Assembly (NCBI GenBank): GCA_947179485.1
Contig: OX359248.1
Coordinates: forward strand, 3,551,501 to 3,615,500
Length of the DNA: 64,000 bases
Direction of reading: 5' to 3'
Source of the DNA: Allacma fusca
Taxonomy: Eukaryota > Arthropoda > Collembola > Symphypleona > Sminthuridae
Shown: positions 14,047 through 27,640 of the stretch, in pieces
Layout: each line of letters opens with the position of its first letter
Numbering within the stretch: position 1 is the first letter of the stretch
Translations under genes and position numbers: made by a program
Notes under the pieces: generated by a model
Seen by the model: only the letters and a program-made list of their open reading frames with translations
What the model was told of the DNA's origin: nothing
Databases searched by the model: none

Positions 14047-15390
14047 TTAACATATTTTATTCCTTGGTCGATACTGCGCTAAACTAAGGTAAAAAAATTG
14101 GGCCAATTTTTTAAACGGTGGCTAGACACGGGGTCAATATTTTCAGTTTGAGTAGTATTTGAGCTCAAACAGAGATTGAGGTTGGGATACGGAAATGGAG
14201 CATCCCAGGCGAAGCTCTGGGAAAGCGTACATATTTTTGCTTTTAAAAGAAGCGCTTGCTAAGAGATAGATGGTCGGTCAAATCACCATATCATTATCAG
14301 CCATTCATCTTCCAATGAATCTTCCATATTCCCCTGTAAACACACAACAAATAGAAAGGCCGTGTGTATGTACATAATTGAAAAGTATGGAGGAGGCACA
14401 AACCTCCACTGTATATCTGACGGAATGCAAAATCCAGTGAAAGAACGGCCCGAATGGACACAATAATAGCCACTGTGTAGTGAAAAAAGCCAAAGCCGGG
14501 AATTCATGGCAACATTTAAACTCCAGTCATTCTTCTTGCTCTCTGAATCCTAAACCATCGTACATTTATTTCCGAAGCGTACATTCCAAAGCACATCCCC
14601 TTGAGGAGAAAGCTTCCCTAAGTCGAAATTCTAAATGGTTCATATTACGGAATCATTTTGTGAAAGTGACTACATTTACTTTCTCCCAAAGTCTCTTTAA
14701 ATCTGACAAAATCCACCCACAATTTCATTCACTCTCATGTCCGCTCGCGGATCCTCTCGTCGTAATTGATTTCATCCCCGGAGAAAGCACCTCTAAAAAT
14801 TACTCTAAATAGGAATAAATCAAAAGCCGGTAAACTTTCATGAGAATTAACCCTGACCCTTCCAAAAATTCCCCTAAAATATAATTCCAAGAGATTTCTG
14901 TAATTTTTAGCCCTTCACAAAAATCGCACATCGGAATTTAAAAAACATTGGGGTGCTGAACCTGAATTTTAGAAAAGGATGTTTTGCAATTTTAGAAAAG
15001 AATTTATAACAACTACATTTTGCTTGTAAAAACCTTCTAGACGAAGTGTGCAAAATTAAAGACGAGAATTAGTCGCAGGCTCTAATATTAAATATTTAAT
15101 TTCCTCGGGACATTCAGGCATGCAATTGGTCAAACATTCAATGTGGTAAAAATATTTGTGAGCATCATAAAAACAGGGACTGAAGTAAGAGCTGAAAAAA
15201 TAAAATGACCATCACATTTTAGGCGCTAAATTAAATTAGGGTTAGAAATTCTCTGAAGCGGGAAATTCGAATTTATACACAAGCGTAAAGCGTAATACGT
15301 AGGAATGAGAGGCATAGTTTTAAAAATGAGACTACAATCCTGGCTGAATGTGTGGGATTCTCATTTATAAGTTACATATGTATGTTGGCG

Positions 15391-15410
15391 TGTGTGTGTG
15401 TGTGTGTGTG
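15391..15410. repeat. (TG)10 microsatellite
   Basis: Ten uninterrupted TG dinucleotides. Confidence 0.95.
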
Positions 15411-15723
15411 CCGGGCCTGGTGGTATATCATTAAAGTTAATGTAGTTGTTGGGAGCAGACGTGAGAGAGTGTAGTATGGAGTTAGATGATAAGAGGAGGA
15501 ATGATGGCAGGGCCGGGGAAGTGCGTGTGTGTTGAGAGACGAAAGAGAATAAGTAGAAGAGCTGCTTGTTAATATCGCCGTTGGAATTCCACAGTAAACA
15601 ACTGCACCTTCATAAAGCACTTTCAATGAAGGATCACGCTTTCTCTCACTCACTCCCCAACTCTATTCCCTTTAATTTATTATGTCTTTTTACGTGCGCA
15701 TCTACTCATCAAGTTCCAGGCTG

Positions 15724-15758
15724 GAGAGAGTGAGAGAGAGGGAGAGAGAAAGAGGAGA
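15724..15758. repeat. GA-rich microsatellite
   Basis: Imperfect (GA)n with GTGA, GGGA and GAAA interruptions. Confidence 0.85.
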
Positions 15759-17689
15759 AATTCTTGCGTCATATATGTATATATACACTCAACCCAGCAT
15801 GGTGGATTATAACGCCTCCAGCACTTTCCCCTATATACAAAAGGCAGACTTGTACATCCATATAAGAAAATACACATTCTCCCTTCTCCCTGGCTCCATA
15901 AAGCAGTGGGATAAAAAATAGTATTAGGTTACACGCGAGGAAAGCTAAATCTTATAGATCATATTTCTCCCTTCATCAACTGTCTCGTGTTGTGTTTTGC
16001 AAGAGTTGGAACAGATCTCTTCGTATCCTCGAAATAGCACTTTTATTACTTCGTAAGCAGAAAATTATAAGAAAGGGCTTAATGCGCCGCTCAAAGTGCT
16101 TATGAAACTTTCCCTCGTAAACAATGAGGCTTTAACTTGCAAACTGCTCAAAATTAGTCCGTAGATAGTGATCAAATGGACCTCTCCCCCTAAATATTCT
16201 CAATGTTATCCCCTACTTACTATTTTTATATTCCCACTAGATTTTTATAATTTCTGGATTCTATTCTTAGGAATTTATTCTTCATTCAAATTTTATATAA
16301 TTTTTTGTGATATTTATGCAATTTTGATTTGAGGTAAATTGTCTTGAAACTTTTACAAAATTTTAAATTTATGAAAGTAATAATTGATTTTTTTAAATGC
16401 AATCATTAAAATAAATCATTTGTAAAGGTAGTATTCTTTGTAATTTAGAATTACGCTGTGGTGAAAGTTCACTGACAGGCTCAATTAAATCCAATGTTTC
16501 CAGAGATAAATTATAATTTCAAATTCGAATCAAGCTATGAATTGCGTTGAACAATCAAATGCAAGCTCTGTCCCTATTTTAAATTCCAAATAGGATCCAA
16601 ACGATGGGATGGAAAGTAAAGGAAGTGAGGTTTTCGCAACTTTGAATGCTGGAGGCAGAAATATTCAGCTGGCTTCGCATAATTAACAGAAAGTCAGAGG
16701 ATAAAGTATTTTGAGATTTTAACTCCCCATCCGAAGATTGTATCACTCTGGAGAAAGGGACCAGAGTCAGTTTGGATTTCCGGGAACAAACTACACCCGG
16801 AGTTGTTTGCCCAACAGTTGCAGGCAGAATTATTCCTTAGCATGCTGTCCCGCTCCATTTGTACACACAGGGTTGGGTGGGCGGCAAGTGAAAGCTTACT
16901 TTCTCCAGGAATTAAGCTTACGCCCAGAAAAGAAGGAGCGTCTCCCAAGCTGAGCTTCAGGGGGAGAGCAATTGACAAGGAAATTCTACTCATCAATTTA
17001 ACTCTGTCTCTGTAGTTTTCTTCTAATCATTTTCTCCCATCCTTTCCCACTTCTGCCAAAGGGAAATTTCTCCGACTGGGGTGCCAGTTAAGTCTCAAGT
17101 GGGCTCCTATAGGTTTCTACATATGTTACGACTTGACTTTCGTACAAGACAAGCCTTGCTTACAATTTCCCTCTTTACTTTCCAAATCCCGCTCCTTCTG
17201 CCCTTCTGCCAGTCTTCATTTTACTCTCCTCTCCAACTTTCTCCTCCAACTAAATGCCATTGGGACCAATGTCTTTACACTCAAATTTCTAATGTACAAG
17301 AATTTAAATAATTTCGAATGTATTCAGCTCCTTAAGTATTTCCAGCGTTTCTCTGCAACAGAAGCGCCCCTGCTTTTCCAATTTCTAGTATTTTTATCAC
17401 CAACAGTATTTACTTGAGTTTTAGGGCCTTGTACAAGTTTGACATTTAATTAGATACTAATTGTTTGTGTATTTTTGCTAATGCAAATTCTAGCAATTAT
17501 TTTCCAGACCTTGATAAATTTCTCAGTGGCTGTTGTGTTGGATTATTTTACATGAAAATACATCATAGTAGCTTTGAGGTAGACAGAAAATCGTTATGTA
17601 CATACGTTCAGAGCGAAGGCAAGGGTATTGCTTCTACAATGGGATAAGAATATCTAATTCGGATGTTAGTTAACCACGGATAATACTTT

Positions 17690-17712
17690 GTTGTCTCCTG
17701 GGAGGAGACAAC
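17690..17712. other. Perfect 10-bp-arm hairpin
   Basis: GTTGTCTCCT at 17690-17699 and AGGAGACAAC at 17703-17712 pair exactly around a GGG loop. The flanking bases do not extend the stem. No RNA gene family is recognised. Confidence 0.65.
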
Positions 17713-20700
17713 TTAAATTGTACAGAGCGGGAAAGTTTCCAGGTAATGTTGGCCTCGGAGGAAATGGTATTAAAAGGGGTTGTGTAACACGGAGGTTTCA
17801 CTGTAGAATTAAACCTGGAAAAAATGAGATGATGGTTGGAAAGCGTCCCCGCATGAAGAAGCAAAGCATTTGGGCTGAAGTTGAAGATGAGGGATAAAGT
17901 GCGGAGGAGAAAGTTTGATTAGAATAAAGAAAGTGAGAAGGAGAAGCGTCAGCGCCATTCTTCCCAATATTTGGGAGTGTTGCCAAGGCTTGAGGATAGA
18001 GAGATGGGAAATATATGCCGGTGCGAGCGAGAGGGAGCGAAAGAGAGAGAGAGCTCATGCACATCCAACAGCAGCCCGAGAGACATGAGGGGAAACGTCC
18101 GACTTGACTTTCCCCAGCTTCTGTCCGCATACCATTTGAAAGCCGCAGACATAGAGAGATCGTCAGTTGAGCCGGAGCTTCCGTTCATTGCACATCAGCC
18201 CACACAATCTGAGGATTGAGAGAGTGTGTGTATTTCGGTCCGTCTCTCTACAGATAGAAGATTTTTCTCGACTTTCTCCGCAACAATTCCCAAGGCTGTG
18301 AAGATTTGAGGTCAATATATTCCATTAACGTCTCCCTTCCTCTTTGGCGCTTTATTTATGCCCACAGTTCATCGGACGACTTGCCAAGTGCTTTCTCTTG
18401 TGAGAAAAGAGAAAGGACGATTCTGAAGTTGACGAAATGATAAATCTCCACTTCCTGTGCTCTCTTTACAATCCACTTGAACTTGCTCCTTTCGTTCCAC
18501 TTTAAATGTGAGGAAGACCCGTTGGAGCAGGACTTGAGGCAAGAGAGAAAGCAAGTGGGACCAAGTGAAAGTAAGTGAAGGGAAGGACCTGAAAGAAAGC
18601 AAGACAGTGGTTTCCATCCATAAATTCACTGGGGTTTGAAGAGTGAAAAAAGACGTGAGAGAAAGTGAGGAGAAAGTTATGCTAAAGGTGGGTTCAACCT
18701 TCTTGACGAACATGTTAAGTTTACTTGTCGGAGTGGGGAAGCAAAGTGAAAGTAAATCTAGAGAAAGGTTCAAGGGGGTAAGAGATCTTATGTTTGAGGA
18801 AGGACTTTCTCTTTTAAACAAGACTGCCTTTTTATTCCTTGCCGTCTCTGGGTTTCCGTATTTTTATAGATTCTTTTCTACCTCTCTCTCTCTCTGAGAG
18901 CTACCCTCGAAAATTTGCTCTCTCTCTCAGGACTCTCGCTACGTTTGGGTTCATCATAATATTTCTGCTCTGATGGGTCTTCCTCTTTAAGGAGATTACT
19001 CCTGGGCTAAAGAGAGCCGCTAAACACTTGATACGCTTCTCTGGATTTCCATTGGACTTTCACTTTATTATACGAGAAATCTAATGCTTTGTCAATCCTT
19101 CCTTATTACTGTATCCCTTTTCTTTGAACACTTGCTCTAACAACTTACTCGAACCAATTTCCTGAGCAGCTTTCTCAAACTGCCCTCAGACTTTTGCAAC
19201 ACTAGATTTCCTCTTTCTGAATTCATACACATGTATTGTGTTTTTTGCTTCTAAATTACAAATTTTAAATTGCAGGCTCTTTCTCATCAAACCTGTGATC
19301 ATGTGTCTTTCACCTTTCTTCAATCAATTATCGTGTCTAACAATTTTGTAGTCACCTTACCTGTTTCCGTCTGTAAATTTTATATTTTTACAAACTCAAG
19401 CTGTCAATTCATACCCGAATCGTCGGGCATTTCTCACGTCTCAAATGTACCCTCAAATAATTAATAGTTTCTCCAACATTCGAAAACTATTGACTGCCGT
19501 TATATGACAGTTACTTTTTTTGTACAATGAAGCATTTTTGTTTTTCAGGATTACTAGAGTTGCAAAATGGGCTTTGAAATGAAACGTGTTTTCTCAATAT
19601 AAAATGTGGGGTTGTTTTGTTTAATTCTAGGTTCTAAAGAATTCTTCAGGAATATAAAAAACCAGAAAACAGGAGGTTTTCGGGAAGAAACTGAGTTGAA
19701 GATTTAAATCAATTGAAAACGGTTGGTGGTGAAAGCTGGGAAGAATCCACAGTGAAAGAAAAGACTTGGAGATAAATCCCTCCTTAATCACTCCGCGCCT
19801 TCTCCAATGGTAATAGTGGCCGATTACATTTTTTTACTCCAGCGAAAGAATTGGCAAATGTTCCCCAAAGAGTAAAAAGTAAATTTCGTTTGTGGAAAAT
19901 AGAAAGCCAGGGAAGACAAGAGCTAAATTAAAGAACATTCAGAAAAAGTCAATAGAGTCGGGCTCCTCATGTGTGAGGACGGAGGAGAAAAGAGAAAGCA
20001 CCAAGGAATGTACACACTACACGGTGAAAGAGATTTAAAAGGGTAAATTATAATTGGGTAAAAGTCAGAGACTCGTATTTGAACAGGAGGACATTTGGAG
20101 GAGTGGAGTGGGTAGAATTTGTGATCGTGTTTGTGACCAACATTGCTAGCACATTGCAAAAGCCTCAGTTGTGTTCGCTCTTCACTTTTAGCACTGTTCA
20201 CGTATTGAACTTTTTTTCCAACGACTCTAAATAAAAAAGAAAGATATAGCTTTCCTCAACGGTTTTTAGACACCTAAGTTCCTCCGCATGTAGGGACCTT
20301 GTGGACACTCAACAAGGACTTTCTCCTATTAGCCCTTGATACAGACAGAGTTTCGTATCTCTCTCTCCCTTTCTTACAAATGTGTACTCTGGCAATCCTT
20401 GTGTGTGTTGTTGGTTCATCCACTCAGTCACTCGCACATCAGTATTCGACTCGGTGTCTCTGATTTCTTCCGCATTTACTCTCAAGCCTGTTTACTCACC
20501 GACTGCACAACTATTGGGGGAAAGCAAGGGTGTGGAGAGAGAGTGGGCCCGAGGTTTTCCAACACAACATTCCGGTCATCTCATACCTCCTCAAATTTTA
20601 AACTGTTTCTACCAAAATCTCCAAGTGAAAGTTCCTTCTCCAGATGAAAGCCTGAAGTCGAATTGCCTCAAATGTTAACACCTTTGCTGAAGACATTCAA

Positions 20701-21609
20701 TCCCCGTAATATTTTACGTAACTGTACTAGCACCTAGGAACATATTGAATTAATATTACAATTGTGGAAACAGCGGTAGATTTAAGATCCTGGTATAAAA
20801 ATATAGCTTGGAAGTGACAACCTTGAGGAATTGAAATAATAACAGTACGGTCCATTGTAAATCCCATACGTGGAACATTTTGAAAAAATTGTGGAACAAG
20901 AATCCGGAGAAAGCAGTGAAAGTAAAAATATCTGCAAGACTAACAAAATTCTATTTTTGACGCAATTCGAAGTTACTATCCGACAGGACTACAAGTGAAA
21001 GCGTTGATTTTATTTAAAAATTGATCAACAGAGAAAGCATTCCAATCTCGTGAAACATTTAATAACAAGTGAGTGCAAACAGAGGAAGTTGGTGAAAGCA
21101 CATACATTTGTTAGGAGCGTTGATCAACTCCAGTGTTTTTTTCTCTCTCATTTCTTCAACATCGCTTGTATGTACATTATATGTTCCCAATCGTTAAACC
21201 CATGAGAACGCTTATTTTACTCGAGAGTCACACACACCCGCCAGGGAACTCCCTGGTATTAAGTGAGTAATAATCAGAAAAACTTTCACTTGTCCTCACT
21301 CCCAGACAGAAAAAAGTAAACGCTGAGTCGTTATTATTTACACGGATCAGAGAACCTCAGAGACAAATAATAAATAGGACTGTCCAATTAATTAAATGTT
21401 TGCACCATACTCACGCACATGTGGTTCATCTGAACAGGGACATTCCTAGTTTTCCACTGATTGGGTTCGGGACGACAGTCAGAGGGAAATCAATTTAATA
21501 CAACCTAATTACTTCCCCCTAAAATGGCACACTCCCGGACAATCGGCAAATACTTACACCCGCATGTGGAACCAGTGGATAGGAGTGCAAGCACGTAATA
21601 AATAAACAG

Positions 21610-21630
21610 TGGAGAAAGTTACTTTCTCCA
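21610..21630. other. Palindromic pair of the GGAGAAAGT motif
   Basis: TGGAGAAAGT and ACTTTCTCCA face each other around a single T, giving a perfect palindrome with 10-bp arms. Each arm is the most common form of the motif dispersed through the window. It lies about 1.0 kb upstream of the predicted promoter of the Dpr-like gene. Confidence 0.8.
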
Positions 21631-22624
21631 GATTTTCCGAAAACGATTGCAGAGTAAAGTAATTGATACTCCTTAACTTAAATCAGGCGTGAGTTCCCAA
21701 AAGAACCTCAAAAGGGTTCAAACCCGCGAAATTTCTCTTGACGATCTTCAATTTTTAAAGTAAACATTGGTTTACCTTTGAAGGCCCGAATTTTTATTTA
21801 AATAATCCCATTTTCTTTGAAGAGGTTGTATTGCTTGCTCTAAATATTTCCCCCTTGGAATCAATAAATTTATTCGAAATTCGGATTTCTATTCAAATAA
21901 ACCTTTTGACTGAAAAGGGTCCCTGCCCTCACAACCCTAAAGTGTCTCAGCTGCAGGAAAATGTACTATCTGCGTAATGAAGTGTGAATCTGGGAAACTA
22001 TTAAATTTGTCTGAAAATATGCTTTTACTTATAAAGTCTCTACCATCAAGTCAATAATATAATAAATTAAAATAACTGCACTTCCGCGTTAGAAGGGTAC
22101 TCTTCCGAAGAAGTAATTCCTCTGGGAAATCTTTTCCTGACGAGAATATTCTCCTGTGTGACATTAAAACATTTGGCTCCAAATTCAAAACACATCATCG
22201 TTCAACAATATTTGAAATACAAAACGTTTAGCAAAATTCGTGAATTTTATGTCAAACAATTTTGAGTACTTTCTCCAAAAATAGAAAAACGGTCTTCATA
22301 TTTAAGAAGTGATTTTTTTCTCAAACAATCAGAACATTGAGTAGTTTCTCCAAAACTTACACTTATTATTTTCTCCAAAAATCAAATATTGAGATCAACA
22401 TCTCAAAAAACCAGAGAGTGAAAAAAATAAAAATAGAAACCAGAACTCCCAAGATCCGTTCAGTAAGTACCTTTTCCATTAACTCTAAAAAAAGTGGACT
22501 ACTCGGTTTCTCTCAAAGAGGAATTTATTTGGGACGAATCAATACAGTGAGTACTTTTTGAGGGACGAAAAGTGAGTGGCTTTCTTGTGGAGCCGAAAAG
22601 TGAGTTGAAGGACGGAGAAAATAG

Positions 22625-22660
22625 TATAAAAGAAAATATTGAAGAGTTGTAAGCGGCAGT
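22625..22660 (+). promoter_or_regulatory. TATA-box core promoter of the Dpr-like gene
   Basis: A consensus TATAAAAG lies at 22625-22632. The arthropod-initiator-like GCAGTG places an A at 22658, 33 bases after the first T of the TATA box, close to the usual 30-31. The first exon's ATG follows at 22700, which would leave a 5' UTR of about 42 bases. I see no downstream promoter element at +28 to +32. The upstream 350 bases contain several TTTCTCCAAAA copies (about 22268, 22345 and 22370). An alternative is that GGCAG at 22655-22659 is a splice acceptor and the true start lies further upstream. Confidence 0.5.
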
Positions 22661-22699
22661 GGCGTCCCCCTATCTTGCAATAAATCACCCCTGACAATC

Positions 22700-22787
22700 A
22701 TGACTTGGTTTCTGTCAAAGGCAACCACTTTCTGTGCTATCATTGCCACCATGAATCTTCTCCTTATGGCTGCCATTGCTAATGACG
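22700..22787 (+). CDS. Dpr-family Ig protein, exon 1 (signal peptide)
   Basis: This exon encodes residues 1-29 plus the first base of codon 30. The translation is a textbook secretory signal: Lys7 in the n-region, a hydrophobic core from about Phe11 to Ile26 (TFCAIIATMNLLLMAAIA), and an Ala25-x-Ala27 motif that predicts cleavage after Ala27. The ATG at 22700 has A at -3, and an in-frame TGA lies upstream at 22640, so the frame is closed on the 5' side. A second ATG (Met18) is too short to be a better start. The donor GTAAGA follows at 22788 and splits the codon after its first base (G|GT, Gly30). The next coding exon, 62834-63135, has a matching phase-1 acceptor, and the joined frame reads through without a stop. 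TATA-box spacing supports this being the first exon. Signal peptide and splice phase are seen directly; assignment to the Dpr gene is inferred from the junction match. Confidence 0.78.
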
Positions 22788-23848
22788 GTAAGAAGAGAAC
22801 TTTGCATCTTGTCTCACCTTTCCCTCCAGCCCTCCCCTTCATTCCCACGTGCGGGTGAAAGTCCCACTGCTAACCACAGGGCAGCGGCCTTTATATAATA
22901 TTGGATCATTCATCAAAATCCCCCAACTTTCTCCTGACAATCTTTCCATACTTACAAATACTCTGACGTAGGAACCGCAAAATATGCATAGGACCCCTCG
23001 CAGCTCCTTCCCTCTACTTCAAATCCAATATATTCCAAGCATATGTACAAAGGGATAGCAGGAGAAAGGATAGCCGTCCTTCATAATGTAACCGCTAGAA
23101 CTTGTATAGATCCTTGTCAGTCCAATATAAGATAAAGAGAAAGCACCAGAAAAGAAACGATATCTTACGCCGGACGACACAAATAGCGCTTCGTTGAGGC
23201 TCAAGCAAATCTTTTCAACTTCAAGTAGCACACTTACATAATTTATCAAGTTCGAGTCAAATTTGGCTTGCCAATTTTGATTAATTCTACCTTTTATTAG
23301 TTCAAACCATTATATTTCTCCTAAGCTTCCTCCAAGTTTCTTATAGTTCGAGTCAAGTAGGAGTTTCAAGTAAAGCCATGAAAAGCACAAATTCTGCAGA
23401 ATCATTTGCATGGAAAATTCTCATCTGAATTTAGCATGTACGATTATATCTGTATTTAAGTTTAAATTCGGTTTAATTTGAATCTAGAGGTACAATAGTG
23501 TTTAAATAAATTTGAACCTGACATTATAAACATGACACTAAGGAAAAATCAGACTAGAATGAATCAATAGACTAGCAGCTGTTCCCTCAAAATCAGAAAT
23601 AGAAGTAGAGATTCAAGGGGACTCAAAAATGAGTCATAAATTTGAGTTGAAGTAGAGTGTGAGTATTGTTAGTCTCGGGAGGAGCTCTGTTGATGAGTGT
23701 CAATGGCACACTTTGGAATCTATAATACGCGGAGCTCTGGAAAGGAAAACCACTGATTTATTGCTGCTCGGTTTCCCTCATTTAGAAGAAAATGTCATAG
23801 TTGTTTTTGGAAACATATTTCCTTGGGAGGAATAAATCCTCCGGATTA

Positions 23849-23884
23849 CGCACACACACTCACATATACATATATATATACATC
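23849..23884. repeat. CA/TA compound microsatellite
   Basis: (CA)n passes into CATATACA and then (TA)n. Confidence 0.9.
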
Positions 23885-24489
23885 CACAAACACCAGGCCT
23901 TTCTCTCGGAGTGAAAGTATGGAATCAGCGAGGCGACGGAATCTCGGGAACAAATTCCTCTTTGCATGAAGCAAAGATAAGACTTGGGGAAGAGAAAGCA
24001 TTTTGGAGAAAGCATTTGGAGAAAGCAATGACATGCGGACTATTATATGATGATGATGAGAGGTATTAGAGAAAGAGAGCTTTCCAGACCCTCACAGGGA
24101 GGAGTGAATGGAGAAAATTCATAATGAGCTTCACTCTGGGCCTAGGTCTCACCATTACCTCAAGATTGATTGGTTTCTTTAGAACCAGAGATAGCATAAA
24201 AGATTGCCAATGGACTCGTTTCATGGCAATATGGTTAGCTCTAACTGCTTCGCAAAGAACCTCTTTTTCACAGTGTCAATGCTTTCCCCTTTTTTCTCCC
24301 TTTCCCCATCCTCCGTTTTTGAGAGCTGTTTTTTTCTCGGGAATCCTGGACCCTTTTTCCGGTACAGTCAATGTGTGATGCAAAGTGAGAAGACAGATTC
24401 CTTTCTCTTGATGTATGCGTGATAGGAGGATCTTGAAAATTGCTTTTTCAACGGAAGACAGCTGTGTGCAGGGGAAGGTTCCTTCCCAT

Positions 24490-25270
24490 GTTGTCCATGT
24501 CTCGGTATTAGTATTCAAGTATGTATCTAAATACACATAGGTGTACATATAGGTTACTATATGACCGTACGTGCATAAGGTTTGACACTCCCAGTGCTCA
24601 TGGCTGTGTATGCAAATAATCCTGTGTCTTGTTAGCAGTCACATCAGAGGTGCGCATAGATGTTGTTGGCTAGTACAGATATGCACTTTCGTACATGTGC
24701 TTTGCCGGTATTGACATATATCTCGATTCTAGAAAAGAAATAGTGTACTCCTATAAAAGATACTCCTTTCAAGAGCCAGCTCTCCTGACGAGCAGGACAC
24801 TTCCAAGGCATTCCCATTTACCACAATGTTAACTTTCTCCTTACCAAAGCCGGGGATGTTTTATGAACAGTCCCCTATTAACATGTACAAATGTTGTCTA
24901 ATTGGATTCACATTTATGTGCACATTCTGTAATTATGCCCAAATTTGTTTTCCGTATTAATTTATGTACACGTCCGCGGGTGACATGGTCAGAGTATGTA
25001 CATACCTGTGGGCACGGGAATGTGTTAGTTTGCACATGTATTTTGTAGCTGTCTGCATTTGTCCCCGACGAGTATGTCCGTGTATGTAAATAAGTGCACA
25101 CACAGTGTGGACACATCAGGCGATTTTTCTAGGGAAGGATCAAAGCCACATCCTAAGGCTTGTTTGTCAAAACAGACCCAACCCCTGTGCTCAAGTACAC
25201 AGGTTAAAATTGAGTATGTATTTCTATGTGTTCCTATGGGGGTTCATTTAAACCAATGTCAGGCTTGGGT
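24490..25270. repeat. Degenerate TGTACATA/TGTGCA-rich tract
   Basis: Variants of TATGTACATA, TGTGCACA and GTATGT are packed through about 800 bases without a fixed period. It looks like an eroded purine-pyrimidine alternating microsatellite. There is no coding signal. Confidence 0.45.
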
Positions 25271-26624
25271 GATATTGAAGTACAGTCTGCTGTCTTTATG
25301 AGGGCATCGATTAAAAAGCAAAATTTTGAGTGGGAGTGTCATGCACTTCTGACAGCATAAATTAGCAGTGCGTTCAAAGTTAAAAGGGAAAGTATCTGAA
25401 TAAATAATACCGTTACAGGGGGAGATTTCACAGAGAGGGAACTGTGTCTAGACATCTGTATCTAGGCATGCAAACGCAGTTCAGATTACAAATATCTAAT
25501 TACTTATGTATTTGTACGACTGTTCCGTAAACATGGACGTATAGGATTAGGCCCTATAGGATCACATGCTAGATACATACCCCCTCGTAAAAATACTAAT
25601 GAAGAGGAGCTAAAAGCAAATAGTAATTAATTTTTCCTCTCCAAATATATACGTAACCTTGGGAGGATGTGTGCATAGTTGTTTGCCATTAACCCATGCA
25701 AATAAAAATGAAGCCCACAGTTCCCATTGCTATTGACTAGCGTTCCGGGGGAATTCCCAGGTGAATTGGAGAAAATTGTGGAGAAAGTGATCACGACCAA
25801 ACTTCTCTCAACATAAATACATTGTGGAGGAGAGAAACCATGGGAAAGTTGCTTTGAATGCTTTTCAGGGATTTTTTCCCCATGTCTACAGATCCATCTC
25901 TCAGTACTTTCTTCCTTCTATTTTCCTTCCTTTACTTTTGTGAGTACAGTGGGGGCTCCTTCAAGAGGTGTGTTACAGTTATGCCGAGAAAAAATCGATA
26001 GCAGAAGATGTTCGAATGGAGCTCCGGTTTTGTGGGGAATTTTCTTGGAGAAAGTAAATTTATGAGGGGGTCCGTTGTAGAGAGAAACGCCTGTAGAAAG
26101 TATTAATAGCACCGGCACGATCCAGAGATGGATGAAAAAGAGTAACAAAAGAAAACCATTCGCTCGTCTCATCCGACGCTTTGTTTACATAAGGTCAGCC
26201 TAAGTAAGTACCAGGGACCCAAATGTATTGCCTACCTAGCCCTAGGAAAAACACCTACTCAAATCTCACAGCACCTTTCAACCTTCCCCACCTTACAATG
26301 TACATATATAGGGTAAAATTCAAACACCCTAAAACGTGGATTCCAAAAATCTAGATATCTCTGAATTTCCTCCCCAAAGTTGGTAGGGATAAAAACTAAG
26401 TGGGATTTTGAGTTTAAATATTTTTGGGGAGGTCATAGGGGCTGGTAATATTTTCAGGGTTCTTGGATCATGGGAACGAGACCCCTCGACAAGGATTGAA
26501 TGAGTAAAAAATTGAACCCATGCTTGCTTACTTTATGTACATGAACCTTCCGTTTTATCCTCTTCCCTTGTTTCTTTTTTTCCAGGAGCGTCAAGTTTAT
26601 TTACACATTTTAAATGAGCCTCGG

Positions 26625-26655
26625 CACACACAGACACAGACACACACACACACAC
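26625..26655. repeat. (CA)n microsatellite
   Basis: CA repeats with two CAGA interruptions. Confidence 0.93.
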
Positions 26656-27640
26656 TTTACTTGGCAATGTTTTCCAACATCAATCCTCCGCCAGTCTTCT
26701 ATTTGGCAAGCTGTCTTTCATGACGTTTTCCCCTTCGCTTCATTCCTCCTTTAAAAAATATACATGCCACTTACTCTCCCCCTACTTTCTCCAACCTCTG
26801 ATTCCAAGTCAGCTCGCGAAAGATGGGAAGGTTCGCGAAAATGAAATAAAGGAGATAATACGGACGCCTCCTCTCTACTTTCATCTCTGCAGAATTGTAG
26901 GGCTTCTGGCGTCCGGAGTCGTTTTTCTTCCGGGGAAATATTGGGAAGAGACAGAGGAAAAGTCACATCTTCTGTATTGTCTAGAAAAAGTGGAGCGGTT
27001 TGGGGAAAGCCCTTTACCCATTGACACTTTTTCAAAGAGACAGCCTTATAAATAACACAAAATGCTAAATTGGGGGATTAAACCAAGAACCCATCATTTT
27101 TTTCTTTTCTTCAGGACTATTTGGCATGTATGCCAGCACAACCTACATTTCCCAACTTTACGGCCTCAGACGTGGAGGGCTCCACTCAATTTAAATATTT
27201 TTGGGTGTGCTACAACGGTTGAAATAAATGTTTGGGCTTCCTACTCCCACGGCTTTCTCCAGGAGCTTACTTTAAAACTTTTGTGAAAATTAATGGGGAA
27301 TATTTTTAAATTTTCAAACTGACACAGGAAAACATGACTCAGCTTCAAGGAAAAGTTTTTCATGAAAATAGAAACCTCCGACCTTAAAGTCACTATTGAT
27401 AACGATCCATTTGAATAGTAAATTGTTGTTTCAACGTGTGGTTTGTTTTCGGGTGACAAACTCAAGCTTTCTCAGTATTGATAGCTTCTTTTTTCTGGGG
27501 ATGATTAATAATTGGGTGACTTTTGAAAAAGTTATTTGTTGGTTTAGCTAATATTTTTTGAAGTATTCTATAAAGCTAGTCAAGTCGTTTGGATAGAACC
27601 TGTTTATGGATAGATGTTTCTCCAACACATTCAGCGTTTA

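Larger units (their letters stand above)
1..22624. other. Upstream non-coding region with no supported gene
   Basis: I found no open reading frame in this span with a recognisable domain, a convincing exon structure or a family match. Frames are short and interrupted on both strands. The contents are AT-rich unique sequence, GA/CT and CA microsatellites, degenerate repeats built on a GAAAG core, and local purine-rich or pyrimidine-rich tracts. The pyrimidine-rich stretches at about 6.0-7.3 kb and 10.1-11.0 kb and the purine-rich stretch at 3.9-4.6 kb are the most marked. A small or highly diverged gene, or isolated exons of a gene lying mostly outside the window, could be missed. One weak candidate is listed separately at 1558-1767. 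Confidence 0.6.

Noticed and set aside
21714-21732. GGGTTCAAACCCGCG resembling a tRNA T-arm (B box)
   Set aside because: No A box or acceptor stem could be placed around it at tRNA spacing.
26751-27035. - strand 94-residue charged frame
   Set aside because: No recognisable domain and no splice sites in keeping with an exon. It overlaps unrelated open frames on the + strand.
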